Shown in pieces: positions 1 to 10,459 of a stretch of DNA of 39,572 nucleotides (positions are counted from its first letter, which is position 1; every line of letters starts with the position of its first letter). A program made the translations under genes and the position numbers. A model generated the notes under the pieces. That model saw only the letters and a program-made list of their open reading frames with translations. It made no database searches and was not told where the DNA came from. This stretch comes from Mycobacterium asiaticum (GTDB lineage: Bacteria > Actinomycetota > Actinomycetes > Mycobacteriales > Mycobacteriaceae), in the NCBI RefSeq assembly GCF_001668675.1, contig NZ_LZKQ01000028.1, positions 1-39,572 on the forward strand, in the 5' to 3' direction.

Positions 1-10
1 TCACTCTAGC

Positions 11-82
11 GTGACGCTCGGGGCCGACAGCCACGCTGGCGTGACGCTCGGCGTAAGGACGGGTGACGCTCGGCGTAAGGAC
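11..82. repeat. short direct repeats downstream of mmsB
   Basis: A 20-base unit beginning GTGACGCTCG occurs twice exactly, at 41-60 and 63-82 (22-base period). Its first ten bases also occur at 11-20. The stretches 2-21 and 32-51 resemble each other (CACTCTAGCG / CACGCTGGCG followed by TGACGCTCGG). The repeats lie just past the mmsB stop. They form no obvious hairpin with a U-run, so I do not call a terminator. The left edge of the window cuts the array, so its full extent is unknown. Confidence 0.6.
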
Positions 83-99
83 AGGCGGGACGGGGGCGC

Positions 100-978
100 T
101 CAGGACCCGCGCAGCGTCTCGATTATCGCGCTGAAGTCTTTGTCGCCGTTGTCCGCGGCGAATTTGGCGTAGATCTCGGCGGCATGGGTGCCCAGTGGCG
201 CGGTCGATCCGGTGGACGCGACCGCGTCCATCGCCAGACCCAGGTCCTTGTTCATCAGCGCGGTCGCGAAGCCGGGCTGGAAGTCGTTGTTGGCCGGTGA
301 CGTCGGAACCGGGCCGGGCACAGGACAATTGGTGTGCACTGCCCAGCAGTTGCCGGTTGCGCCGGTGATGACGTCGAAGAGGGACTGCGCCGGCAGTCCG
401 AGCTTCTCGGCCAGGACGAAGGCCTCGCCGATGGCGATCTGGTGCACGGCGAGCACCATGTTGTTGCAGACCTTGGCGGCCTGGCCGGCGCCGGCCGCGC
501 CGCAGTGAATGATCTTGCCCGCCATGGGCTCCAGCACCGGCCGCGCGCGCTCGAGTGCCGTTGCGTCGCCGCCGACCATGAACGCCAACGTCCCAGCTAC
601 CGCACCCTTCACTCCGCCGGAAACGGGAGCGTCGATCTGCGCCATTCCGTGTTCTTCGGCCAGCGCGTGCACCTCGCGCGCGTCGTTCACCGAGATGGTG
701 GAGCTGTCGATGAACAATGCACCGGATTGCGCGACCGGCAGCACGTCGGCGTAGCAGCGTTTGACGACGTCGCCGTTGGGCAGCATGGTGATCACGACGT
801 CGGCCTCGGCCACCGCCTCCGGGGCGCTGCCGAACACCGTCGCGCCGCGCTCGGCGGCGGTGTCTGCGGCGGCCGGCACGGGATCATAGCCCCGCACGAC
901 ATGGCCTGCCTCAAGCAGATTCGCCGACATCGGCCCACCCATGTGGCCGAGTCCCAGGAAAGCGACCTTCAGCGACAA
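100..978 (-). CDS. mmsB: 3-hydroxyisobutyrate dehydrogenase MmsB
   Basis: This 292-residue enzyme oxidises 3-hydroxyisobutyrate to methylmalonate semialdehyde with NAD+ in valine breakdown, in the cytoplasm. The N-terminus carries the Rossmann motif GLGHMG (residues 9-14). The substrate-loop motif DAPVSGG is at about 116-122, and the family's catalytic lysine lies in GQAAKVCNN (K169). Length is normal for the family. The start is TTG at 978; the ORF begins SLKVAFLGLG directly at the family N-terminus, so no other start fits. It lies 15 bases after the fadE9 stop and is the last gene of the mmsA-fadE9-mmsB operon, the same order as Rv0753c-Rv0751c. Confidence 0.93.
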   Translation of the reverse strand: MSLKVAFLGLGHMGGPMSANLLEAGHVVRGYDPVPAAADTAAERGATVFGSAPEAVAEADVVITMLPNGDVVKRCYADVLPVAQSGALFIDSSTISVNDAREVHALAEEHGMAQIDAPVSGGVKGAVAGTLAFMVGGDATALERARPVLEPMAGKIIHCGAAGAGQAAKVCNNMVLAVHQIAIGEAFVLAEKLGLPAQSLFDVITGATGNCWAVHTNCPVPGPVPTSPANNDFQPGFATALMNKDLGLAMDAVASTGSTAPLGTHAAEIYAKFAADNGDKDFSAIIETLRGS

Positions 979-993
979 CTCTGGCCCGCCCTT

Positions 994-2154
994 CTATGCG
1001 CTGGCGCGAAACCGGGTGGCTTCGGCCCGGCCGATGACCACTCGCATGATCTCGTTGGTCCCTTCCAGGATTCGGTGCACCCGCAGATCGCGCACGATTT
1101 TCTCCAGACCATACTCGCGCAGGTACCCGTAGCCGCCGTGCAGTTGCAGCGCCTTGTCGGCGACCTCGAAACAGGTGTCGGTGACATAGCGCTTGGCCAT
1201 CGCGCACAGCTCGACCTTGTCGGTGGCGTCCTCGTCGAGGGCATTCGCCGCCCGCCACAGCATCATTCGCGAGGTCTCCAAACCCGTGGCCATGTCGGCC
1301 AGGGTGAACCGCACCGTCGGCTCGTCGAGCAGCGCCGAACCGAACGCCTGGCGCTCGCGCACGTAGGCGCCGGCCTTGTCGAACGCGGCCTGTGCGCCGC
1401 CCAGCGAGCACGCTGCGATGTTGAGTCGCCCGCCGTTCAGCCCGTTCATCGCGATGCCGAAGCCGGTGCCTTCACCGTCCGAGCCGCCCAGCATGGCGTC
1501 CGCAGGCACCCGGACGCCGTCGAGCACGACCTGCGCCGTCGGCTGGGCATGCCAGCCCATCTTCTCCTCGAGTGCACCGAAACTCAGTCCGGGCGTGCCC
1601 TTTTCGACGATGAACGCCGAGATGCCGCGCGGGCCCTCGCTTCCGGTACGCGCCATGATGACATAGACGTCGGAGGCGCCGGCGCCGGAGATGAACTGCT
1701 TCACACCGTCGAGAACGTAATCGGAACCCTGCTTGACCGCCCGGGTACTCAACGCACTGGCGTCGGAACCGGCACCCGGTTCGGTCAGGCAGTAGCTGGC
1801 GATGACATCCATGGTCGCCAGCCGCGGCACCCACGACTTGCGCTGTTCGTCGGTGCCGAAGCGGTCGATCATCCAGGAGCACATGTTGTGGATGGACAGG
1901 AAGGCGGCCGTGACCGGGTCGGCGATGGCCAGCTGCTCGAAGATGCGTACCCCGTCCAGGCGGCGTAGCCCGCTGCCGCCCACATCGTCGCGGCAGTAGA
2001 TCGCGGCCATCCCGAGTTCGGCGGCCTCGCGCAGCACGTCGGTCGGGAAGTGGTTGCTGGCATCCCATTCCAGGGCGTACGGCGTGATGCGCTTCTCGGC
2101 GAACGCGGCGGCCGTCTCTGTGATGACCCGTTCGTCGTCGTTGAGAGTGAACAT
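994..2154 (-). CDS. fadE9: acyl-CoA dehydrogenase FadE9 (probable isobutyryl-CoA dehydrogenase)
   Basis: A 386-residue FAD-dependent acyl-CoA dehydrogenase. In this operon its likely reaction is isobutyryl-CoA to methacrylyl-CoA, an early step of valine catabolism. Family marks are CLTEPGAGSDA (mid-protein), HGGYGYLREYGLEKIVRD and the C-terminal RILEGTNEIMR, whose Glu (residue 364) is at the catalytic-base position of short/medium-chain members. I chose the ATG at 2154 (MFTLNDDERV) over an upstream in-frame start because it fits the family N-terminus and sits 8 bases after the mmsA stop, with an AAGAAAAG purine tract in front. Substrate assignment rests on gene context, not on residues I can check. 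Confidence 0.92.
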   Translation of the reverse strand: MFTLNDDERVITETAAAFAEKRITPYALEWDASNHFPTDVLREAAELGMAAIYCRDDVGGSGLRRLDGVRIFEQLAIADPVTAAFLSIHNMCSWMIDRFGTDEQRKSWVPRLATMDVIASYCLTEPGAGSDASALSTRAVKQGSDYVLDGVKQFISGAGASDVYVIMARTGSEGPRGISAFIVEKGTPGLSFGALEEKMGWHAQPTAQVVLDGVRVPADAMLGGSDGEGTGFGIAMNGLNGGRLNIAACSLGGAQAAFDKAGAYVRERQAFGSALLDEPTVRFTLADMATGLETSRMMLWRAANALDEDATDKVELCAMAKRYVTDTCFEVADKALQLHGGYGYLREYGLEKIVRDLRVHRILEGTNEIMRVVIGRAEATRFRASA

Positions 2155-2162
2155 TGCTTTTC

Positions 2163-3683
2163 TTAATTCATTGTGGGGATGACGAATTCGGCACCGTCTT
2201 TGATGCCGGACGGCCACCGCGAGGTGACGGTCTTGACCTTGGTGTAGAACTGGATCGACGCCGGGCCGTGCTGGTTGAGGTCGCCGAAACCGGAGCGCTT
2301 CCAGCCGCCGAAGGTGTGATAGGCCACCGGAACCGGGATTGGGACATTGACGCCGACCATTCCCACCTGCACCCGGGAGACGAAGTCGCGGGCCGTGTCG
2401 CCATCGCGGGTGAAGACCGCTACACCGTTGCCGTATTCGTGCTCGGACGGCAGCCGCAGGGCCTCTTCGTAGTCATGGGCGCGCACGATGCACAGCACCG
2501 GACCGAAGATCTCGTCGGTGTAGATCGACATCTCCGGGGTGACGTGGTCGAACAGCGTGGGGCCGATGAAGAACCCGCCCTCCAGGTTGGCATCGCCGAA
2601 GGTCAGGTCGTCACTGGCGCGCTCGCGCCCGTCGATGACGAGCTCGGCTCCGGCGTCCACGCCCTGGGCGATGTAGTCACGCACCCGGGTCAGCGCGGCC
2701 TCGGTGACCAGCGGACCGTAGTCGGCCTTCGGGTCCAGGCTGTGGCCGACTCGCAGGCCGTTGATCCGCTCAATCAGCCGTGCGCGCAACCGATCCGCGG
2801 TCTGCTCACCAACCGGGACGGCGACGCTGATCGCCATGCATCGTTCGCCGGCGCTGCCGTAGCCGGCGCCGATGAGGGCGTCGACGGCCTGGTCGAGGTC
2901 GGCGTCGGGCATCACGATCATGTGGTTCTTGGCCCCGCCGAAGCACTGCGAACGCTTGCCGTTGGCCGCCGCGGTGGAGTAGATGTACTGCGCGATGTCG
3001 GAGCTGCCGACGAAACCCACCGCCTGAATGTCGGGGTGATGCAGGATCGCATCGACGGCTTCCTTGTCCCCGTGCACGACCTGGAATACCCCGGGCGGCA
3101 GGCCGGCCTCGGTGAACAGCTCCGCCAGCCGCACCGGCACGGACGGGTCGCGCTCACTTGGCTTGAGAATAAAGGCGTTTCCGCATGCGAGGGCGGGGCC
3201 GGCCTTCCACAGCGGAATCATCGCCGGGAAGTTGAACGGGGTGATTCCGGCGACCACGCCCAACGGCTGACGCAGCGAGTAGACGTCGATACCGGGACCG
3301 GCGCCCTCGGTGTAGTCACCCTTGAGCAGATGTGGAATGCCGATGCAGAACTCGATGACCTCGATGCCGCGTTGGACGTCGCCGCGGGAGTCGGCGACCG
3401 TCTTGCCGTGCTCGAGGGACAGCAACTCCGCCAGTTCGTCGATGTTCTTGTTGACCAGGTCGACAAAACGCATCAGCACCCGGGCGCGGCGCTGCGGATT
3501 CCATGCCGCCCAATCCTTTTGGGCCCGTGCCGCGGATGCCACCGCGGCGTCGATGTCGGCCTGCCCGGCCATCGGGACGGTTGCCTGCACCTCGCCGGTG
3601 CTGGGATTGAGCACATCGGCGGTGCGGCTGGACCGGCCGGTGGTGCGCTGGCCATCGATGAAATGCGAAATCTGCGTGGTCAT
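2163..3683 (-). CDS. mmsA: methylmalonate-semialdehyde dehydrogenase (CoA-acylating) MmsA
   Basis: A 506-residue aldehyde dehydrogenase superfamily enzyme that converts methylmalonate semialdehyde plus CoA and NAD+ to propionyl-CoA. The catalytic cysteine is C282 in GERCMAIS. Also visible are GITPFNFPAMIPLWKAGPAL (cofactor fold), FVGSSDIAQYIY and the C-terminal HTFGGWKRSGFGD typical of the MmsA clade. An in-frame start exists 23 codons upstream, but MTTQISHFIDGQR at 3683 matches the family N-terminus, so I use that ATG; no strong Shine-Dalgarno precedes it. It is first in the operon, and an 18-base palindrome lies 36 bases upstream of this start. Confidence 0.93.
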   Translation of the reverse strand: MTTQISHFIDGQRTTGRSSRTADVLNPSTGEVQATVPMAGQADIDAAVASAARAQKDWAAWNPQRRARVLMRFVDLVNKNIDELAELLSLEHGKTVADSRGDVQRGIEVIEFCIGIPHLLKGDYTEGAGPGIDVYSLRQPLGVVAGITPFNFPAMIPLWKAGPALACGNAFILKPSERDPSVPVRLAELFTEAGLPPGVFQVVHGDKEAVDAILHHPDIQAVGFVGSSDIAQYIYSTAAANGKRSQCFGGAKNHMIVMPDADLDQAVDALIGAGYGSAGERCMAISVAVPVGEQTADRLRARLIERINGLRVGHSLDPKADYGPLVTEAALTRVRDYIAQGVDAGAELVIDGRERASDDLTFGDANLEGGFFIGPTLFDHVTPEMSIYTDEIFGPVLCIVRAHDYEEALRLPSEHEYGNGVAVFTRDGDTARDFVSRVQVGMVGVNVPIPVPVAYHTFGGWKRSGFGDLNQHGPASIQFYTKVKTVTSRWPSGIKDGAEFVIPTMN

Positions 3684-3718
3684 GGTTGTCCCGGAGAAGT
3701 GAGGAAGGAGTGCAATAA

Positions 3719-3736
3719 TACTTGGATATCCTAGTA
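3719..3736. promoter_or_regulatory. palindromic candidate operator upstream of mmsA
   Basis: TACTTGGATATCCTAGTA is an 18-base dyad with one mismatched pair, centred on GGATATCC. It is AT-rich against a GC-rich background and lies 36-53 bases upstream of the mmsA start. On the minus strand the adjoining TATTAT (3720-3715) could be a -10 element, but no well-spaced -35 is visible. Position and symmetry suggest a repressor site controlling the valine operon; the regulator family is unknown. Confidence 0.5.
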
Positions 3737-3796
3737 AGTCCGGGGCGGGCAAGCAAGAATGGCGGCTTGCCGCAGGTCAGACGGTCGCTGAACGGT

Positions 3797-5671
3797 TTAT
3801 GTGGGCAGCGAATCGAAGACGACTGTCCCCATGCCGGCCGGCAGGTAGGAGTGGTAGATCGGCATCAGCGTGTAGGGGTAGTTACCGGTATTGAAGAATC
3901 CACCCAGCGCCGTGGAGACCGTCGCCCGCGTGGAATCGATGCCCCCGCCCGCTATCTGGGTGTAGATCACGGTATCGCCCACCAGGACAGTGATTCTCGT
4001 TCCAGCCGGAAGTGGCTGGCCCGGCAGAATATTCTGCAGGTCTGCGGGCAGCAGGTTGCTGGGAATCGCGCCGTTGACCCCGCCGGTATCGATGACGCTG
4101 AGACTCACCGGTTGCACGGGGGTGTCGTTGACCATCAGCTTCAGGTCGTCGGTGAACGGTGACCCGAAAGCGGAGACGGTCCCAGGAAGCGGGTTGTCGC
4201 CGAACAGGAAATAGTGTCCGGGCTGGTTGACCAGGATCCCGTTGGCGAGCAATCCCGGTAGTTGCTGCACGGCAACGGTACGGAATACCGGGTTGTTCAC
4301 ATTGGCCGCGACCCCGATCAGGGTTTCCGGTCGCACCGGCGTGCCGTTGTAGACCTCGGACGTGATGACGCCGACGGTCGTCGGCTGAGTCATGATCCCG
4401 TTTCCGAAGTTGAGCGCCGCCTTGTAGACGTTGTAGGTGACCACCGTTCGGTCTCCGGGGCTGCCGAAGTTGTAGGTGAGTCCAGTTTGGGTGGGCGTGC
4501 CCAGGGCAGCCAGATCGACGTCCTGGGGCGCGAACAGCAGGGCATTCGACCCGGTGTCCACGGTTGCCTGCACAAACGGTCCGCCGTCTACGGAGACCTG
4601 CAGTGTCGGGCGGGTCCCGTGCATCGTCAACTGGACGGTGGCCAGTCCGCCGTCGGCGCCGGTGGCCCCGGGTTGCCCCAGCAATTGGCCGCCGATGCCG
4701 CCAGGGCCGCCGAGCCCGGAGATGACGCCGCCGGTTCCGCCGGCACCGCCGCTGCCGATCAGGTGCCCGCCGTTGCCGCCCATGCCGCCGTTGGCGAAGG
4801 CGCCACCCATGCCGCCGGTGCCGCCGTCGCCGAACCACTGAGCGCTGCCGCCGGTGCCGCCGAGGCCGTACGGTCCGCCGGTACCGCCGGCACCGCCGTT
4901 ACCCCAGAGCAGCCCCCCGATGCCGCCGGTCCCGCCCGTTCCGCCGGGGAGGATGGTGCCGACGGCGTTGTACATGAACGTCCCGCCCTGACCGCCGTCC
5001 CCGCCGTCACCGATGAACAGCGCATTGCCGCCGGCGCCGCCGACGCCCGTCCAGCCGCCCAGCCCGCCGGTTCCGCCGTTGCCCCACAGCAATCCGCCGG
5101 TGCCGCCGGCCCCGCCGGCCGCGCCGAGGCCGCCCATCCCGCCCGTGCCACCGCTGCCGATCAATCCGGCCGGGCCGCCGGCGCCACCCGCCACCCCGTC
5201 GGCAACGCTGGCACCCCCGCGGCCGCCGTTACCCCACAGGATGCCGCCCGCGCCTCCGGCCGTTCCGACGCCGGCCGCGGTGGTGATGCCGTCGGCGCCG
5301 TCACCGATCAGCGGGCGCCCCAGCAGGGTGTTGGTGGGCGCATTGATCAGCGCCAGCACCTCGTCCTGCAGGGTTTGCAGCGGGGCCACGCTGGCCGCCT
5401 CGGCCGTCGCATATGCACGGACACTCGCGTTGAGCGCTTCGATCAGTTGGCTGTGAAATGCCGCGGCCTGGTTGCTCAGCGCCTGATAGGCCGTCCCCTG
5501 CTGGGCGAACAGTGCCGCGATCGCCGCCGAAACCTCATCGGCGGCGGCTGCCGCGATTGCGGTCGTGGGAGCGCCCGCCGCCAGGTGCGCGGAACGGATC
5601 GCGGCGCCCAGGTTCTCCAGGCTCGTTGCCGCGTCGGCCACCGCTGCCGGTGCGACGGTCACGAAAGACAT
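3797..5671 (-). CDS. PE_PGRS protein with C-terminal aspartic-protease-like domain (PecA-type)
   Basis: A 624-residue cell-surface/secreted PE_PGRS protein in three parts. Residues 1-100 are a PE domain with the secretion signal YATAE (Y87-E91); the usual Pro-Glu near residue 8 is Pro-Ala here. A GRPLIG linker (118-123) leads to glycine-rich GGxGG repeats (about 130-343), with LLWGNGG recurring. The C-terminal part (about 345-624) carries two aspartic-protease signatures, VDTGSN (D372) and IDTGG (D528), with the expected spacing for a pepsin-like fold. Known relatives, PE_PGRS35/PecA-type proteases of slow growers, are exported by ESX-5 and cleave themselves and other PE proteins. Export route and protease activity here are inferred from family. 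ATG at 5671 follows AGGGTGGG. Confidence 0.88.
   Translation of the reverse strand: MSFVTVAPAAVADAATSLENLGAAIRSAHLAAGAPTTAIAAAAADEVSAAIAALFAQQGTAYQALSNQAAAFHSQLIEALNASVRAYATAEAASVAPLQTLQDEVLALINAPTNTLLGRPLIGDGADGITTAAGVGTAGGAGGILWGNGGRGGASVADGVAGGAGGPAGLIGSGGTGGMGGLGAAGGAGGTGGLLWGNGGTGGLGGWTGVGGAGGNALFIGDGGDGGQGGTFMYNAVGTILPGGTGGTGGIGGLLWGNGGAGGTGGPYGLGGTGGSAQWFGDGGTGGMGGAFANGGMGGNGGHLIGSGGAGGTGGVISGLGGPGGIGGQLLGQPGATGADGGLATVQLTMHGTRPTLQVSVDGGPFVQATVDTGSNALLFAPQDVDLAALGTPTQTGLTYNFGSPGDRTVVTYNVYKAALNFGNGIMTQPTTVGVITSEVYNGTPVRPETLIGVAANVNNPVFRTVAVQQLPGLLANGILVNQPGHYFLFGDNPLPGTVSAFGSPFTDDLKLMVNDTPVQPVSLSVIDTGGVNGAIPSNLLPADLQNILPGQPLPAGTRITVLVGDTVIYTQIAGGGIDSTRATVSTALGGFFNTGNYPYTLMPIYHSYLPAGMGTVVFDSLPT
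4642..5281 (-). repeat. PGRS glycine-rich coding repeats
   Basis: Degenerate tandem repeats that read GCCGCCGGTGCC-like on the plus strand encode GGxGGx units on the minus strand. The phrase WGNGG recurs several times. This is the polymorphic PGRS part of the PE_PGRS gene and is prone to length change and misassembly. Confidence 0.85.
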
Positions 5672-5773
5672 CGACCCACCCTGTTGTGATCATCCGGTCG
5701 CGACCCGACCGGCAAATCGGATGGTAACCAGTCGATTCACGGAAAGCGGTGATTTCGACCGTACTTCGCGCAA

Positions 5774-6271
5774 TCAGGGGCAGGTAGCGTCGACTTCGAA
5801 GGTCTTGCTGACCTGTTGTCCGGTGTTGTCGACGCCGGTGGCCGTGCCGGTGATCTGGTAGCTCTTGCCGTTCTTGGTCGCCTTGGCGCTGTTACCGGGC
5901 GCGCCCTCGGTGAAGCTGAGCACCACCCCGTCGACCGTGCCCAGACCGGCGCTACGCACCGCCGATGCGTCCTGCTCGAGCCCCACGATGACGCCGGTGA
6001 TCATGTCGCCGATCGCGATGGAGAATCTGCCCTGATTTGTGTCGCACACCACCGGCCCGCTGACATTCTGCGGCTGGCCGCCGATGATGACGCGGGTCTC
6101 TCCGGCGGCCGCCGGGGTGGCGCTCGCCGGCGCGGCGCTGGAGCTCACGGCCGCGCTGGAGGATGCCGCGCCCGACGACGAAGGGGCCGAGGTTTTCTCG
6201 TCATCGGAACACCCGGCCATACCGGCCACCAGAGTCGCCGCGCCGACGGCAATCAACAGCTCACGCTTCAC
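5774..6271 (-). CDS. LpqH-family (19 kDa antigen-like) lipoprotein
   Basis: A 165-residue exported lipoprotein. The start is GTG at 6271, preceded by AAGGAG with a 6-base spacer; longer upstream ORF sequence lacks a signal peptide and is rejected. A signal peptide (KRELLIAVGAATLVA) leads to the lipobox MAGC with lipidated C21. A Ser/Ala-rich linker follows, then the LpqH core: VIIGGQPQNVSGPVVC, IAIGD, GLGTVDGVVLSF and YQITGTATGVD near the end, finishing in CP. The pattern closely follows M. tuberculosis LpqH (Rv3763), a TLR2 agonist and adhesin. It may be a paralogue rather than the orthologue, since this locus differs. It sits between rmlC and the PE_PGRS gene on the same strand, with 91 bases upstream of the start. 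Confidence 0.85.
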   Translation of the reverse strand: MKRELLIAVGAATLVAGMAGCSDDEKTSAPSSSGAASSSAAVSSSAAPASATPAAAGETRVIIGGQPQNVSGPVVCDTNQGRFSIAIGDMITGVIVGLEQDASAVRSAGLGTVDGVVLSFTEGAPGNSAKATKNGKSYQITGTATGVDNTGQQVSKTFEVDATCP

Positions 6272-6362
6272 CGAATTCTCCTTGCCCGAGGTTTTCACTC
6301 CGCCACGCAGCGGACGTGCCTTGCAGTATCTACGGTCAAGGATTTGTCGTACAGATGTTGAA

Positions 6363-6971
6363 TTAATTCCCGCGGAGCTCGGCGATGAACTCCCGGGTTT
6401 CCTCCCAGGTGGGCAGCAGGCCGGAGGCCTGCACTTCCGCGAAGCTGGGGGCGGCGGCATCGCGATCGGACAGGGTGGGCGCGGCGCCGTTGACCAGCGG
6501 CCAGTCGATGGCCAGCTCCGGATCGGTGGCGGCGATGGTGTGTTCGCGTTGCGGGTTGTACTCCGCCGAACACAGGTACATCACCGTCGAATTGTCCTGC
6601 AGCGCAAGGAAAGCGTGTCCGAGACCCTCGGAGACGTAGATGGTGCGGCGATCCTTGTCGTCGAGCAGGACCGCGTCCCACTGTCCGAAGGTCGGTGAGC
6701 CGACCCGAATATCGACCACCACGTCGAACACCGAACCGTACAAGCAGGACACATATTTGGCCTGGCTCGGCGGCACCTGGGCGAAGTGCAGTCCGCGCAA
6801 CACACCCGCTGAGGACGTCGAGCAGTTGGCTTGGCGCAGATCGAACCGGTGACCGGCGAAACCGCTGAATCCGCGGTCGGTGAACCATTCGAAGAAGATG
6901 CCGCGTGAGTCGCCGTGAATGGTCGGGGTGATCTCCCAGGCGCCAGGGACCTTGAGTTCGCGTACTTTCAT
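6363..6971 (-). CDS. rmlC: dTDP-4-dehydrorhamnose 3,5-epimerase RmlC
   Basis: A 202-residue cupin-fold epimerase acting third in dTDP-L-rhamnose synthesis; rhamnose links arabinogalactan to peptidoglycan, so the gene is expected to be essential. The family catalytic residues are at their textbook positions: H62 in LRGLHFA and Y132 in STVMYLCS. Other marks are the N-terminal GAWEITPTIHGDSRG and GLGHAFLAL. Length equals the M. tuberculosis protein. The ATG at 6971 lies one base after the rmlB stop (TGACATG), so the two are translationally coupled. Confidence 0.97.
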   Translation of the reverse strand: MKVRELKVPGAWEITPTIHGDSRGIFFEWFTDRGFSGFAGHRFDLRQANCSTSSAGVLRGLHFAQVPPSQAKYVSCLYGSVFDVVVDIRVGSPTFGQWDAVLLDDKDRRTIYVSEGLGHAFLALQDNSTVMYLCSAEYNPQREHTIAATDPELAIDWPLVNGAAPTLSDRDAAAPSFAEVQASGLLPTWEETREFIAELRGN

Positions 6972-6972
6972 G

Positions 6973-8839
<1,867 letters not shown>

Positions 8840-8858
8840 GAGGCCTCATATACCCGTC

Positions 8859-9713
8859 TCAGAGACCTAGCGCTTCGGCCAGTTCGGCCAACGCCGGCAC
8901 CAGATCCTCGTTACGGGTCAGCACCTGCACCGGGACGTGGTCGGCGCCTGCGTCGAGGTGCTCGCGCAGCCGGGCGGCGATGGCGTCGGTGGTTCCGTAG
9001 GCGACCACGGCGTCCACCAGCCGGTCGCTGCCCGGTTTGGCGACGTCCTCGTCGGTGAAGCCCAGCCGCTTCCAGCTGTTGAGGTAGTTGGCGAGGTTCA
9101 GGTAGATGCCGAGGGCCTTGCGGCCGACGGCGCGGGCCTTGTCGGCGTCGGTGGTCAGCACCACCTTGTGCTCGGGAGCCAGAAATGCCGACGGCCCGAT
9201 CAATTCCCGGGCCTGCGCCGTGTGTTCCGGCGTGGTCAGGTACGGGTGTGCCCCGGCCGCGCGCTGCGCGGAGAGTTGAAGGACCCGCGGGCCCAATGCC
9301 GCCACCACCCTGCGGTTGGCCGGCACGCCATGCTGGTCAAGCTGGTCGAGGTACTCCACCAGCGCGTCGTAGGGCTTGCGGTACTGGGCGTGCGCCTCGG
9401 GATGACCCACGCCGATGCCGAGCAGGAAGCGCCCCGGGTAGGCGTGGTCGATCCGGTGGAATGATTCGGCGACCGGGCCGGCCGCCGCGGTCCAGATGTT
9501 GACGATGCCGGTGGCCACCTGCAGCGTGGTCGTTGCTGCCAGGATCGGTTCGACCCAGTCCAGTTCGGCCGGTGGTGAGCCGCCCACCCAGACCGCCCCG
9601 TAACCCAAGGCTTCGATCTCCTTGGCCTGCTGCGGAGTGACGCCGCGTCCGAACGATCCGAACCGGCCGAGATCGGGCTTACTGGGGGCTGAACCTGCCT
9701 GGGAATCGGTCAT
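8859..9713 (-). CDS. LLM-class F420-dependent oxidoreductase, copy 1 (Rv3463-like)
   Basis: A 284-residue paralogue of the gene at 7979-8839. It shares KPDLGRFG, ATGIVNIWTA, YPGRFLLGIGVGHPE, GPRVLQLSAQRAAGAHPYL and FLAPEHKVVLT. Function is a flavin/F420-dependent redox reaction on an unidentified substrate; the cofactor choice is inferred from the family. It heads the minus-strand run into rmlB-rmlC and is divergent from infA across 241 bases, the same divergence known for Rv3463/infA. Start ATG at 9713 gives MTDSQAGSAPSKPDLGRFG. Confidence 0.88.
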   Translation of the reverse strand: MTDSQAGSAPSKPDLGRFGSFGRGVTPQQAKEIEALGYGAVWVGGSPPAELDWVEPILAATTTLQVATGIVNIWTAAAGPVAESFHRIDHAYPGRFLLGIGVGHPEAHAQYRKPYDALVEYLDQLDQHGVPANRRVVAALGPRVLQLSAQRAAGAHPYLTTPEHTAQARELIGPSAFLAPEHKVVLTTDADKARAVGRKALGIYLNLANYLNSWKRLGFTDEDVAKPGSDRLVDAVVAYGTTDAIAARLREHLDAGADHVPVQVLTRNEDLVPALAELAEALGL

Positions 9714-9771
9714 GGTTGGTCTAACCGGCAGGCCGGCCCGGGCTATTCCGCTCGCAGCGAACCGGGCGATT

Positions 9772-9801
9772 TTGCTTCCGGAGCGGCGGTGCGGGTATCG
9801 T
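9772..9801 (+). promoter_or_regulatory. candidate sigma-A-type promoter of the infA operon
   Basis: TTGCTT (9772-9777) and TATCGT (9796-9801) are separated by 18 bases, in the 241-base gap between the divergent LLM gene and infA. A start site near 9808 would leave a leader of about 145 bases before the infA ATG. The assignment rests on hexamer resemblance only. I saw nothing else clear in 9714-9954. Confidence 0.4.
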
Positions 9802-9954
9802 GGACCAACGGTGCGGCGTCCGTGCCGGCTCTTCGCGTGCCCTGTCTGAAATTTCTTCTGGGAATTTCCATCACCGGCTCACGGTTTGTAGTCCGGACGA
9901 ATGCTGCGCCCACCCAGGAGCACGGACAACAAGGTAGAGGATCGCCGAAAAGTA

Positions 9955-10176
9955 ATGGCCAAGAAGGACGGTGCCATCGAGGTCGAGGGCCGCGTGGTCG
10001 AGCCCCTGCCCAATGCGATGTTTCGCATTGAGCTGGAGAACGGCCATAAGGTGCTCGCCCACATCAGCGGCAAGATGCGGCAGCACTACATCCGCATCCT
10101 TCCCGAGGACCGCGTGGTAGTGGAGTTGTCTCCCTACGACCTGTCCCGGGGCCGCATTGTGTACCGGTACAAGTAA
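9955..10176 (+). CDS. infA: translation initiation factor IF-1
   Basis: A 73-residue S1/OB-fold protein that binds the ribosomal A site during initiation and helps IF-2 and IF-3. The sequence [37 protein letters not shown] and the end [10 protein letters not shown] is the canonical mycobacterial IF-1. I use the ATG at 9955; an upstream in-frame ATG at 9901 would add 18 residues the family lacks. First gene of the infA-rpmJ-rpsM-rpsK-rpsD-rpoA-rplQ-truA run. Confidence 0.98.
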
Positions 10177-10214
10177 CGAACCACCCAAGACCAGAGAACA
10201 GGACCGAGACTGCC

Positions 10215-10328
10215 GTGAAGGTGAACCCGAGCGTCAAGCCGATCTGTGACAAGTGCAGGGTGATCCGTCGGCACGGACGGGTCATGGTGATCTGCTCCGA
10301 CCCGCGCCACAAGCAGCGGCAGGGTTAG
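10215..10328 (+). CDS. rpmJ: 50S ribosomal protein L36 (zinc-binding type)
   Basis: A 37-residue ribosomal protein. It keeps the zinc ligands C11, C14, C27 and H32 (CDKC...CSDPRH), so it is the C+ form used in zinc-replete cells. The sequence starts [14 protein letters not shown] from a GTG at 10215, 38 bases after infA, and ends HKQRQG. Its position between infA and rpsM is conserved in actinobacteria. Confidence 0.97.
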
Positions 10329-10335
10329 GTCAGGG

Positions 10336-10459
10336 CCAGTCCTTTTTGGGCGCCCGCACACAACTGAATGCAGACCTCCCAGTACCAGTGAGCGGATACG
10401 CCGCCCACCTACGCCCGGACGGAGGCCGGGCCCTCGCCAACAGGTGAGGAACGGACTGG
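10336..10459 (+). promoter_or_regulatory. structured leader between rpmJ and rpsM
   Basis: The 167-base gap before rpsM holds a hairpin GCCCGG / CCGGGC (10413-10418 with 10426-10431; loop ACGGAGG) and a long-range 7-base match CCAGTCC (10336-10342) with GGACTGG (10453-10459) that could enclose it. In other bacteria the alpha operon is repressed by S4 binding just upstream of rpsM. The analogous position suggests an autoregulatory leader, but no actinobacterial consensus was compared. Confidence 0.35.

Noticed and set aside
2154..3734. Long plus-strand ORF opposite mmsA (526 codons)
   Set aside because: It is an antisense shadow of a high-GC gene with clear family motifs on the minus strand; its own product shows no recognisable domain.
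4642..5281. Regular repeats resembling a CRISPR array
   Set aside because: The repeats are degenerate, in-frame glycine codons with no uniform spacers and no cas genes nearby.
4262..5689. Long plus-strand ORF opposite the PE_PGRS gene
   Set aside because: Its Ala/Gly/Pro-rich product arises from the reverse complement of PGRS repeats.
6334..6339. TTGACC on the minus strand as -35 for the LpqH-like gene
   Set aside because: No acceptable -10 lies 16-19 bases downstream of it.
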